From the NCBI GenBank assembly GCA_963762615.1, contig CAVXLG010000012.1, positions 806,001-870,000 on the forward strand: DNA of 64,000 bases, given 5' to 3'. The notes beneath the pieces are model-generated. The model was not told the DNA's origin and ran no database searches. It was given only the letters and a program-made list of their open reading frames with translations. Made by a program: the position numbers and the translations under genes. Positions within the stretch are counted from its first letter, which is position 1. Each line of letters opens with the position of its first letter. The stretch comes from PALSA-505 sp963762615 (GTDB lineage: Bacteria > Actinomycetota > Actinomycetes > Streptosporangiales > Streptosporangiaceae). Positions 52,610 to 60,479 of this stretch are shown piece after piece.

Positions 52610-53668
52610 ATGCAATACCGGCCCCTGGGGCGCACCGGCGTCTCGGTCAGCCAGATGTGCCTGGGCGCGATGATGTTCGGCGCGTTCGGCAACCCCGATC
52701 ACGAAGATACGGTCAAGATCATCCACAAGGCGGTGGACGCCGGGATCAATTTCATCGACACCGCCGATGGCTACTCCGCCGGCGAGTCAGAAGAGATCCT
52801 GGGCAAGGCGCTGGCCGGCGGGCGGCGCGAAAGCGTGGTGCTCGCCGTCAAGTTCGGCGTTCCTTTCGACGGGGACCCTAACCATCGCGGAGCGTCGCGG
52901 CGGTGGATCACCGAGGCGGTCGAGGGCTCGCTGCGCCGGCTGCAGACCGACTGGATCGACCTGTACCAGGTGGGCGTTCCCGATCCGGATACTGATATCG
53001 ACGAGACCCTCGGCGCCCTGTCCGATCTCGTACGCGCCGGCAAGATCCGCTCCTTCGGCGCGTCGAAGGTTCCCGCCTCTGCGATCGTCGAAGCCCAGTG
53101 GACCGCCGACCGCCGCGGCCACGGGCGGTTTCGCACCGAGCAGCCGCCCTACTCTCTGCTGACCCGCGCCATCGAATACGATCTGCTGCCGGCCTGCCTG
53201 CGCCACGGAATGGGTGTCATGGCCTACAGCCCGCTGGCCGGGGGCTGGCTGTCGGGCAAGTACCGCAAGGGCCAGCAGGTCAGCGGGCCGGGCTCGGCCG
53301 CCCGGCGGCAGCGTTTCGCCACGGCCTTCGACGCCGCCAACCCGGCGAACGCTGCGAAGCTCGACGCTGCCGATGCCCTCGGCGCGCTTGCTGGCGAGGC
53401 CGGGCTGACCCTCATCCAGATGGCGGTCGCATTCGTCATCCGCCACCCCGCGGTCACCTCCGCGATCATCGGCCCGCGCACCATGGAGCACCTGGACGGC
53501 TATCTCGCCGCCGACGGGATCGAACTGCCCTCCGACGTGCTTGACCGGATCGACGAGATCGTTCCCCCCGGGGTCACGATCAGCGTCGCCGACAACATGT
53601 GGAACGTCGGCACGACGGCGCTGGACGCCGCATTCCGCCGCCGGCCGGGCAACCTCCCAGCGCGCTAG
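52610..53668 (+). CDS. Aldo/keto reductase
   Basis: A protein of 352 residues, with AAGGAG before the ATG. It is a TIM-barrel reductase: LGRTGVSVSQMCLGAMMFG, FIDTADGYSAGESEEILGKAL (Asp and Tyr of the catalytic tetrad), VKFG (Lys), YSPLAGGWLSGKY, and IGPRTMEHLDGYL in the NADPH-binding end. The fourth tetrad residue, His of the usual LYQxH motif, is replaced: the sequence is LYQVGVPDP. This may alter activity or make it a non-classical member. It probably forms a regulatory pair with the divergent TetR. Confidence 0.9.
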   Translation: MQYRPLGRTGVSVSQMCLGAMMFGAFGNPDHEDTVKIIHKAVDAGINFIDTADGYSAGESEEILGKALAGGRRESVVLAVKFGVPFDGDPNHRGASRRWITEAVEGSLRRLQTDWIDLYQVGVPDPDTDIDETLGALSDLVRAGKIRSFGASKVPASAIVEAQWTADRRGHGRFRTEQPPYSLLTRAIEYDLLPACLRHGMGVMAYSPLAGGWLSGKYRKGQQVSGPGSAARRQRFATAFDAANPANAAKLDAADALGALAGEAGLTLIQMAVAFVIRHPAVTSAIIGPRTMEHLDGYLAADGIELPSDVLDRIDEIVPPGVTISVADNMWNVGTTALDAAFRRRPGNLPAR

Positions 53669-53685
53669 CCGCCTCCGCTGGCTGG

Positions 53686-54291
53686 CTACTCGCTGACCCG
53701 CGCGTGCCGCGGCGACCTGCCGCGCGGCCGGGGTGGCCGGGGTGGCCGGGCGAGCTCCTCCGGCAGCATCAGCAGCGGGTTGACCGCACTGTCCACCACC
53801 TGGGCGGCTAGCTCGGCCAGCCGCGTACCGCCGGCCCGGGCCACCGTCCTGAGCAGCGCGAACGCCTGCCTCGGCGGAACGCGCCTGCGCTCGCAGATAA
53901 TGCCGATCGCCTGTTCCACCCGTACCCGGGTCGCCAGCGCATGCTCCAGCTGGGCGACGGTTACCCGCAGCCGGGCCGCCTCGGCCGCGGCGTCACCAGG
54001 CTGCCCGGTTTCCGCGGCGCCGCCGGGGCGGGGAGGCGAGCCGATGGTCGCGGGCATGGGCGTGCCGGGCAGTTCCGATGCGAGCAGGTCGGCGAGCACG
54101 ATCGCGCTCACCAGATCCGGCAGTTCCTCGTCTGCGACCCGCCAGCCCTGGCCGCCGCGACGCACCACGACGACCTGCGGCCGGTCCGGCTGCTCCGGCG
54201 CGGTCTCGGCCGGGCCAGGATCCGCCTCCGGCTCCGCCGTCTTCGCGGCCGGGCCGGGGGCGTCAGCCGTTCGGCTGGACCGCTCGTTCAT
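53686..54291 (-). CDS. ANTAR-domain RNA-binding protein
   Basis: A protein of 201 residues. The N-terminal 110 residues are acidic and proline-rich with no known sensor domain. The ANTAR domain (residues 120-180) is LEHALATRVRVEQAIGIICE, then RRVPPRQAFALLRTVAR and RLAELAAQVVD. ANTAR proteins bind RNA hairpins and prevent termination. Its ATG overlaps the mycoredoxin stop by four bases (ATGA), so the two are co-translated. Confidence 0.82.
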   Translation of the reverse strand: MNERSSRTADAPGPAAKTAEPEADPGPAETAPEQPDRPQVVVVRRGGQGWRVADEELPDLVSAIVLADLLASELPGTPMPATIGSPPRPGGAAETGQPGDAAAEAARLRVTVAQLEHALATRVRVEQAIGIICERRRVPPRQAFALLRTVARAGGTRLAELAAQVVDSAVNPLLMLPEELARPPRPPRPRGRSPRHARVSE

Positions 54292-54545
54292 GACAAGGCG
54301 GCAAGCTCCGTCAGCCGGTCTTTGACCTGGGCCACGGAGGGGTTGGTCAGCGCGCTGCCGTCAGCGAAAACCAGCGTCGGCACGGTCTGGTTCCCGCCGT
54401 TCACGGCCATGACGTAGTCGGCGGCGTCCGGATCGAGCTCGATGTCGATCTCCCTGACCTCGATGCCGTCCCGCGCGAGCTGGCTCTTCAGCCGCCGGCA
54501 GTACCCGCACCACGGCGTCGTGTACATCGTCAGCGGCTCTGGCAC
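54288..54545 (-). CDS. Mycoredoxin (glutaredoxin-like)
   Basis: A protein of 85 residues from the GTG at 54545, with AAGGAGG seven bases upstream. The active site is TPWCGYCRRLKSQL (CxxC), then EIDIELDPDAADYV and the cis-Pro loop GNQTVPTLVFADG. Such proteins reduce mycothiol-mixed disulfides. In mycobacteria the homologue lies next to uvrD2 and whiB7, as here. Confidence 0.9.
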   Translation of the reverse strand: MPEPLTMYTTPWCGYCRRLKSQLARDGIEVREIDIELDPDAADYVMAVNGGNQTVPTLVFADGSALTNPSVAQVKDRLTELAALS

Positions 54546-54638
54546 CTGCCGCCTCCTTCCGATCTGGCCATTCCCGTCCCTTGTTAACGCAGAACGGCGC
54601 GGCGGGCTTCCCGTTGCGGCCGCGGCAGATGCGCGAGG

Positions 54639-56686
54639 ATGGCCCGGGTGAGGAGGATGGCGAGAGTGAAACACCGGCAGCCAGGCGACGCGGGTGACCG
54701 GGTAGCGACGGCCGACGGCCCCGGCGGAGCGGCGGCGGTGCTCGAGGCGCTGGATCCCGAGCAGCGCGAGGTGGCGCTCACCGTGCGCGGGCCGGTGTGC
54801 GTGCTGGCGGGCGCGGGTACCGGCAAGACTCGTGCGATCACGCACCGCATCGCCTACGCGGTGCATATCGGGGCGGTGGACCCCGGACACGTGCTGGCGG
54901 TGACGTTCACCACGCGGGCGGCCGGCGAACTGCGCGGCCGGCTGCGCCAGCTGGGCGGGCCCGGCCTCGGGCTTGACCGGGTACGGGCCCGGACCTTTCA
55001 CTCGGCCGCGCTCCGGCAGCTCACCCACTTCTGGCCGGGCACGGTGGGCGGCCGTCCGCCCAGGGTGCTCGCGTCGAAGATCAGCCTGATCGCCGAGGCG
55101 GCCCGGGCGCGCCGGATCGCCGTCAGCGGCGCGGAACTGGCCGACATCGCCGCGGAGATCGAATGGGCCAAGGTGACCCAGGCCAGGCCGGACGACTACC
55201 CGGCGGCGGCCGGGCCGGCGGGCCGGCGGCCGCCGCTCGGTGCCGACCAGACCGGGCAGATCTACGCCGCGTACGAGGAGCTGCTCCGGGAACGCCGCCT
55301 GGTCAACTTCGAGTCCGTGCTCGAGCTAACCGCCGCCATCCTGGCGGAGAACCGGCAGGCGGCGGCGGAGGTCAGGAACCGGTACCGCTACCTGGTGGTC
55401 GATGAGTACCAGGATGTCAGCCCGCTGCAGAAGCTGCTGCTCGACGCGTGGCTCGGCGACCGGGATGACCTGTGCGTGGTAGGTGACCCGGATCAGGCGA
55501 TCTACTCGTTCGCCGGAGCCTGGCCCGGCTACCTGACCGGTTTCGCGGCCGAGTTCCCGGCAGCGACCGTGATCAGGCTGACGAGGGACTACAGGTCCAC
55601 GCCGCAGGTCGTGACGCTGGCCAACCGGCTCATCGCGGCCGCCGACGCCCAGCCGGGCATTCCGGGTGAGGCGGTGACCCGGTGGGCTACCGCGCTGGTG
55701 GCACAGCGGCCGGCCCTGACCCGTCGTTCGCCGAGTACCCGGACGAGCGGGCCGAGGCGGACGCGGTCGCCGCGCGGGCGAGCTCGCTTATCGCCCAAGG
55801 CGTCGCACCGCGGGAGATCGCGGTGCTGGTACGGGTCAACGCGCAGACTCAGGCGTTCGAGCGGGCCCTGCGAGAGGCGGGCATTCCCTACCAGGTCAGG
55901 GGGGCCGAGCGGTTCTTTGACCGCGCCGAGGTCCGGCAGGCGATCGGGCTGCTCAGGGCGGCCGGCCGGTCCTGGCCCGGTGCCGGGAACCAGGCGGGGT
56001 CGGCGGCTACGGCAGGGTCGGCGGCCGCGGCGGACCCTGTGGCTACAGCGGACCCGGTGGCCACGGCGGACCGGGCGGCCAGGGCCGGCCGGGGCTCGGC
56101 GGGTGCGGACCCGGCAGATCGGGCAGCCAGGGCGGACCGGGGCACGGCGGCGAAGGCGCACCCGGTGGCCACGGCAGCAAACGCGGATCGTGTTACCCCG
56201 TTGCCTGCCGAGGTCAGGCACGTGCTGACCGGCCTGGGGCTGACCGAATCCGCGCCGCTCGGGGGGGCTGCGGTCCGCGAACGCTGGGAGTCGCTCGCCG
56301 CGCTGCTCGGACTCGCCGAGGACCTCTCGCTGGCCCGCCCGGGCGCCACCGTGGCCGACTTCGCGGCCGAGCTCGCCGAACGGGCGGCGGCCGGGCACCC
56401 GCCTGCGGCGCCGGGGGTTACGCTGTCTTCCCTGCACGCGGCCAAGGGCCTTGAGTGGGACGTGGTGTTCCTGCCTGGTCTAGCCGAAGGGGTCCTGCCG
56501 ATTGTGTACGCGCAGACGCCCGAGGCGATCGCGGAGGAGCGGCGGCTACTCTACATGGGCGTGACCAGGGCCAGGCTCCGGGTGGAGCTGTCCTGGGCGG
56601 CGGCCCGCTCGCCTGGTGCGAAGCCGTCCAGGAAGCCGTCGAGGTTCCTCGGTTCGCTGCGGAAGGGCACGGTCACCAGATCATGA
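54639..56686 (+). CDS. UvrD2-like superfamily I DNA helicase, frameshifted
   Basis: The first frame (start 54639) holds motif I VLAGAGTGKTRAITHRIAYA, Ia FTTRAAGEL, motif II YLVVDEYQDVSPLQK, motif III VGDPDQAIYSFAGAWP and motif IV LTRDYRST, then loses the family near 55700. The rest is in another frame from about 55705: PSFAEYPDERAEADAVA, motif V LSSLHAAKGLEWDVVFL and motif VI RRLLYMGVTRAR, ending at 56686. One missing base restores about 680 residues. An alanine- and aspartate-rich insertion lies at about 55985-56180, and there is no HRDC domain. It unwinds DNA 3'-5' in repair. Its stop overlaps the thioesterase start (ATGA). Confidence 0.85.
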
Positions 56687-57585
56687 GCAAGGCTCTGGAC
56701 AACCTGCTGGAACTGCTCGACCTCGAGCAGATCGAGGTCAACATCTTCCGCGGCCGGAGCCCCGACGAGCGACTCCAGCGGGTGTTCGGCGGCCAGGTGG
56801 CCGGGCAGGCGCTGGTCGCCGCGGGCCGCACCGTGCCGGCCGACCGCCCGGTGCACTCGCTGCAGGCGTACTTCATCCGGCCCGGCGATCCCGCGGTTCC
56901 CCTGGTCTACATCGTGGACCGGGTACGCGACGGCCGGTCCTTCACCACCCGCCGGGTGTCATGCATCCAGCACGGGGAGACAATCTTCACGCTGTCCGCG
57001 TCCTTCCATCATCCGGAGCCTGGCCCGGTACACGCCACGGCGATGCCCGACGTCCCGCCGCCGGAATCGGTGATGCCGACCGCTGAGCGGCTGGAGAAAT
57101 TGTTCGGGCCGCTGGATCCCCGCTATGACCGGATGTTCCGGCGCAATCCCGTGGATCTTCGCTTCCTCGGCCCGCTGACCGTGGAGGTGCAGCGGGATCC
57201 GTCGCTGCGCACCACGAAGAACCTGGTCTGGCTGCGGGTGGACGGGGACCTGCCCGACGATCCACTGCTGCACGTCTGCCTGATGACCTATGCGTCCGAC
57301 ATGACCCTGCTCGACTCGGTACTGCTTGCACACGGCCTGTCCTGGGTGGACGGGCAGACCATCGGGGCGAGCCTGGACCATGCGATGTGGTTCCACCGCC
57401 CGTTCCGGGCGGACAGGTGGCTGCTGTACGCGCAGGAGTCGCCGGTGGCCTCGGGGGGGCGCGGGCTGGCCCGGGGCCAGGTCTTTACCGAGGCCGGCGA
57501 TCTCGTGGTTTCCGTGGTGCAGGAAGGACTCATCCGGACCAGGCGCGAGCCGTCAGAAGTTCCCGTTGAAGAAAACGGCAGGTAG
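56683..57585 (+). CDS. tesB: Acyl-CoA thioesterase II
   Basis: A protein of 300 residues from the ATG at 56683, overlapping the helicase stop by four bases; the longer frame to 56455 is chance. It is a double hot-dog fold: FGGQVAGQALVAAGRTVPAD, VHSLQAYFIRPGDPAVPLVY, DGRSFTTRRV, SLDHAMWFHRPFRADRWLL, and GRGLARGQVFTEAGDLV. It hydrolyses acyl-CoA to the free acid and CoA. Full length. Confidence 0.92.
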   Translation: MSKALDNLLELLDLEQIEVNIFRGRSPDERLQRVFGGQVAGQALVAAGRTVPADRPVHSLQAYFIRPGDPAVPLVYIVDRVRDGRSFTTRRVSCIQHGETIFTLSASFHHPEPGPVHATAMPDVPPPESVMPTAERLEKLFGPLDPRYDRMFRRNPVDLRFLGPLTVEVQRDPSLRTTKNLVWLRVDGDLPDDPLLHVCLMTYASDMTLLDSVLLAHGLSWVDGQTIGASLDHAMWFHRPFRADRWLLYAQESPVASGGRGLARGQVFTEAGDLVVSVVQEGLIRTRREPSEVPVEENGR

Positions 57586-57623
57586 AAAAAGTGTTGCCGA
57601 CCCGGCCGCCCGGTACGTAGGCT
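57581..57623 (+). promoter_or_regulatory. whiB7-type promoter (A-rich box, -35, -10)
   Basis: GGTAGAAAAAG at 57581-57591 lies just before a -35 TTGCCG (57594-57599), an 18-base spacer, and a -10 TAGGCT (57618-57623). An AT-rich box abutting the -35 is the hallmark of WhiB7-activated promoters. The -10 is 12 bases before the ATG at 57630, implying a leaderless upstream reading frame. Confidence 0.65.
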
Positions 57624-57629
57624 GCTCCC

Positions 57630-57695
57630 ATGTCCGCGGTGTGCCGCAGCCGATTCGTGGAAGGAGGTGCCCGCCGAGATGATCAATTTTGTTGA
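57630..57695 (+). CDS. Leaderless upstream peptide of whiB7 (21 residues)
   Basis: ATG at the predicted transcription start; reads MSAVCRSRFVEGGARRDDQF plus Cys, then TGA. Position, size and promoter match the upstream reading frames that sense ribosome stalling in whiB7/wblC leaders. Its sequence contains a purine-rich GGAAGGAGGT stretch near the end that could pause ribosomes. Confidence 0.5.
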   Translation: MSAVCRSRFVEGGARRDDQFC

Positions 57696-57978
57696 GTCCC
57701 CAGCCTTCGCGATGACGCGTGCTGGCGTGACCCTGCCGACGCGGGTTGCCTTCCTGCCCGCTGTCAACGGCGGTCGCGTCGCGTGTGCCGTCCTGACGAC
57801 AAGGGGGCCGTCCGCAGTCAAGGGGACAGGTATGCCCTGCGTCAGCCCGGCGCATGTCCAGAAGCTCGTCTTCGGCCAGGCGTCCACCCGTAACCCGTAC
57901 ACCGACAAGACCCGTGCCGCCGCCATCGGCGGTGGCGCCAAGGGTCCGCACCCGTTGAGGGAACCGGAACCGGTCTAA
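57679..57978 (+). CDS. Doubtful 99-residue frame within the whiB7 leader
   Basis: ATG at 57679 has GGAAGGAGGTG about 10 bases upstream and overlaps the end of the upstream peptide. It reads MINFVESPAFAMTRAGVTLP early and has no family. It could be a real small protein or simply leader RNA. Its stop lies inside the small hairpin before the terminator. Confidence 0.35.
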   Translation: MINFVESPAFAMTRAGVTLPTRVAFLPAVNGGRVACAVLTTRGPSAVKGTGMPCVSPAHVQKLVFGQASTRNPYTDKTRAAAIGGGAKGPHPLREPEPV

Positions 57979-58039
57979 AAAGACCGGCCGACCCCCTCGG
58001 AGGCCGCGGACCCGCAAAGGGTCCGCGGCCTTTAGTTTT
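57942..58039 (+). promoter_or_regulatory. Attenuator: alternative antiterminator and terminator
   Basis: GGGTCCGC at 57942-57949 is identical to part of the terminator's right arm, so it can pair instead with the left arm (GCGGACCC, 58006-58013). That gives mutually exclusive structures. A further small hairpin, CCGGTC/GACCGG, lies at about 57970-57985. This is the expected design for ribosome-controlled attenuation upstream of whiB7. Confidence 0.6.
58002..58039 (+). terminator. Intrinsic terminator in the whiB7 leader
   Basis: GGCCGCGGACCC (58002-58013), loop GCAAA, then GGGTCCGCGGCC (58019-58030), followed by TTTAGTTTT. A perfect 12-base stem with a T-rich tail, 64 bases before the whiB7 start, so it must be bypassed for whiB7 expression from the upstream promoter. 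Confidence 0.85.
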
Positions 58040-58102
58040 GCCCGGGCCAACGATCAGCCAGTCAACGACGACTAGAAGATCCGACGAGAGGGGTTGGCAC
58101 CG

Positions 58103-58510
58103 ATGCAGTGGCCCGACACCACCGCCGTCACGGCGGACGCGGCGGGGTTCGAGGCACGTTCCGTGGCTCAGGGAGCGGCGCAGGTCACCCGGCCTATGGT
58201 CAGCGGCCTGCGTCCCGCGCCGCAGCAGGAGCCGTCCGTGACGGGGCAGGTCATGATCTCCCGGGTTGCCGGGCGCCTTGACCTTCCCTGCCGGGAGGAT
58301 CCCGACCTGTTCTTCGCCGAGGCGCCCGCAGATGTGGAAGCGGCGAAGGCACTGTGCCGGGGTTGCCCGGTGATGATCGCCTGCTTCAACGGAGCCCTTG
58401 AGCGACGGGAGCCCTGGGGCGTCTGGGGCGGCGAGCTCTTCCTGCGCGGACAGGTCGTGCCGCGCAAGCGGCCGCGCGGTCGTCCCCGCAAGGACGAGGT
58501 AGCTGCCTAG
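58103..58510 (+). CDS. whiB7: WhiB7-like Fe-S transcription factor
   Basis: A protein of 135 residues from the ATG at 58103 (GAGAGGGG nine bases upstream). The four cluster cysteines are DLPCREDPDLFF and ALCRGCPVMIACF, followed by the WhiB turn EPWGVWGGELF and the AT-hook RGRPRKDE that marks WhiB7. It binds the primary sigma factor and activates intrinsic antibiotic-resistance genes and itself. The N-terminus is about 40 residues longer than in mycobacteria. Confidence 0.93.
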   Translation: MQWPDTTAVTADAAGFEARSVAQGAAQVTRPMVSGLRPAPQQEPSVTGQVMISRVAGRLDLPCREDPDLFFAEAPADVEAAKALCRGCPVMIACFNGALERREPWGVWGGELFLRGQVVPRKRPRGRPRKDEVAA

Positions 58511-58626
58511 CCGCAGGCGACTGTCCCGTCCGGGAGATGACCTCGCCCCGGCCGTCCGTACGGCCGGGCTGGATCTCACCGCAGCTCCGCCCGCCCGGCC
58601 TGCCCACTGGCCGGCCGGAAACCACC

Positions 58627-58845
58627 ATGCAAACCAGAACGGATGGATTCACCATGTATGTCCAGGCTGTCGTGGCACGACAGATGCACGAAGAAATGCT
58701 GGAACGGGCACAGCGGTACCGTGTCGCGTCGCGGGTTCAGGCTCTGAATCGCGCGCGGCGCAAGCTGGTCCGGGCTCAGCGGCAGATGAGCCGCGCTCGC
58801 GTCCAAGCGAGCCGGCTCCGGCAGGAACTCGAGGCAGAAGCCTGA
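58627..58845 (+). CDS. Small basic coiled-coil protein
   Basis: A protein of 72 residues from the ATG at 58627, or 63 from the ATG at 58654. It reads MYVQAVVARQMHEEMLERAQ, then a highly charged helix (RARRKLVRAQRQMSRARVQA). A continuous helix with heptad-like spacing. Found downstream of whiB7; function unknown. Followed by a strong terminator. Confidence 0.5.
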   Translation: MQTRTDGFTMYVQAVVARQMHEEMLERAQRYRVASRVQALNRARRKLVRAQRQMSRARVQASRLRQELEAEA

Positions 58846-58889
58846 CCGGCCATGTCCCGGCCTGATGGCAGAACCTCGCGCACGATCAC

Positions 58890-58938
58890 GTCAGCGCCGC
58901 TTGCCAGATCGTTACATGTCCTGGCAAGCGGCGCTGAC
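58890..58938. terminator. Bidirectional hairpin terminator
   Basis: GTCAGCGCCGCTTGCCAG (58890-58907) and its perfect complement (58921-58938), with a 13-base loop, between the converging genes ending at 58845 and 58967. An 18-base perfect stem. Confidence 0.75.
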
Positions 58939-58966
58939 ATCGTCAACCGGCGGTCCGGCGCCGGGC

Positions 58967-60454
58967 TCAGTCCGTGCTCGCCTTGGAGCGCGTGCTCGGC
59001 TTGGAGTCTGTGCTTGGCTTGGAGCGCGTGCTCGGCTTGGAGTCTGTGCTTGGCTTGGAGCGCGTGCTTGCCTTGGAGTCTGTGCTCGGCTTGGAGCGCG
59101 TGCTCGGCTTGGAGTCCGTGCTCGGCTTGGAGTCCGTGCTCCTCTCGTAGCCGGGCATCCACTTGATCACCTCGGCCCGGAACGGCCCCTCGCACTCCAG
59201 CTGGCAGAGCACGCCGATGCCTGCCGTCGACACGCGGTGGATCAGCACGTAAGACGGCGGCACGTTGAACTTCCGGCCGATGTTGGACGGCCGCAGGTCC
59301 GTCACCCGGGCCGCCTCGTCGCGCATCCACTCTCGGCTGAACTTGAATGTCTCCACGCTGGACGGCTCGGCCAGCGGCGCGAGGAAGGCCCGGAGTGCCT
59401 CCAGGTCCACGTCAATGCCTTCCCTGAGGAAGCCCTGCGCGCGCAGCTCCTGGTCGACCTCATCGATGTCGCCATCGTCGTGCATGATCCGCAGCAGCTT
59501 CCCGATGAACGGCGGGAACCCGTCCGGGAGCCGGTCAACCGCCCCGAAATCGAGCACTCCCAGCCTGCCGTCGTCCAGCAGCCGGAAATTCCCTGGATGC
59601 GGATCCGCGTGCAGCAGCCCGGCCCGGGCCGGGCCGGAGAAAAGGAACCTGACCAGGAGGATTCCGGCTCGGTCGCGGTCTTCCTTGCTGCCGTCGCTGA
59701 TGATCTTCGACAGCGGCGTGCCGTCCATCCACTCGGTGATCAGCACATGGTCGGACGCGGTGACCACGCCCGGCACGTAGATGTCGGGATCGCCGGCGTA
59801 GGCGTCGGCGAAAGCCTGCTGCGATGACGCCTCGAGGTGGTAGTCGAGTTCCTCGGCTACCCGGCTGCGCAGCTCGTCGAGCAGCGGCTTGGCGTCCAGC
59901 CCCGGCATGAGGATCCCGAACAGCCACCCGGCCCGGCTCAGCTGGTTGAAGTCGCTGATCAGAGCCTTGCCTGCGCCGGGATACTGGATCTTGACAGCTA
60001 CCTGGCGCCCGTCCTGCCAGACGGCCTTGTGCACCTGGCCGATGGAGGCGGCGGCGGCGGGGTGATCGTCGAAGTCGGTGAAGCGGTCACGCCAGTCCTC
60101 GCCGAAGTCCTGCGCCAGAACCCGGTGCACGGTCCGGGCGGGCAGCGGCGGCGCCGATTCCTGCAGCTTGGTCAGCGTGGCGCGGTACGGGCCGGCGATC
60201 TCGGGCGGCAGCGCCGCTTCGAAGATCGACAGTGCCTGACCCATCTTCATCGCGCCGCCCTTGAGCTCACCGAGGACCTTGAAGATCTGCTCGGCGGTGC
60301 GCTGCTGGATCTCGCCGACTACGAGCTCAGCCGGGCGGCCGCCGATCCGCTTGCCGAAGCCCAGGGCAGTACGTCCGGCGAAACCCATCGGGAGCGTGGC
60401 CAGCTTGGCGGTGCGCGTAACGGCACGGCGCGGGAGGTCGTTCACGATCTCCAT
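58967..60454 (-). CDS. ABC1/UbiB-family atypical kinase
   Basis: A protein of 495 residues. The family motifs are KGGAMKMGQALS (the conserved KxGQ), the alanine-rich loop AAAASIGQVHKA, VAVKIQYPG (ATP-binding Lys), LLHADPHPGN, and LDFGAVDRLP (metal-binding Asp). The C-terminal 45 residues are Ser-Thr-Asp-Ser-Lys-Pro type repeats not present in most homologues. UbiB-like proteins support quinone or lipid metabolism; in mycobacteria the homologue lies beside whiB7. The gene converges on the whiB7 side. Confidence 0.9.
   Translation of the reverse strand: MEIVNDLPRRAVTRTAKLATLPMGFAGRTALGFGKRIGGRPAELVVGEIQQRTAEQIFKVLGELKGGAMKMGQALSIFEAALPPEIAGPYRATLTKLQESAPPLPARTVHRVLAQDFGEDWRDRFTDFDDHPAAAASIGQVHKAVWQDGRQVAVKIQYPGAGKALISDFNQLSRAGWLFGILMPGLDAKPLLDELRSRVAEELDYHLEASSQQAFADAYAGDPDIYVPGVVTASDHVLITEWMDGTPLSKIISDGSKEDRDRAGILLVRFLFSGPARAGLLHADPHPGNFRLLDDGRLGVLDFGAVDRLPDGFPPFIGKLLRIMHDDGDIDEVDQELRAQGFLREGIDVDLEALRAFLAPLAEPSSVETFKFSREWMRDEAARVTDLRPSNIGRKFNVPPSYVLIHRVSTAGIGVLCQLECEGPFRAEVIKWMPGYERSTDSKPSTDSKPSTRSKPSTDSKASTRSKPSTDSKPSTRSKPSTDSKPSTRSKASTD
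58976..59147 (-). repeat. 18/36-bp tandem repeats in the ABC1 kinase tail
   Basis: About nine units of TTGGAGTCTGTGCTCGGC or TTGGAGCGCGTGCTCGGC (18 bases), usually alternating as a 36-base pair, encode STDSKP and STRSKP in the protein's tail. Confidence 0.8.
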
Positions 60455-60479
60455 TGTCCGCTACCGGCAGCACCGGATT

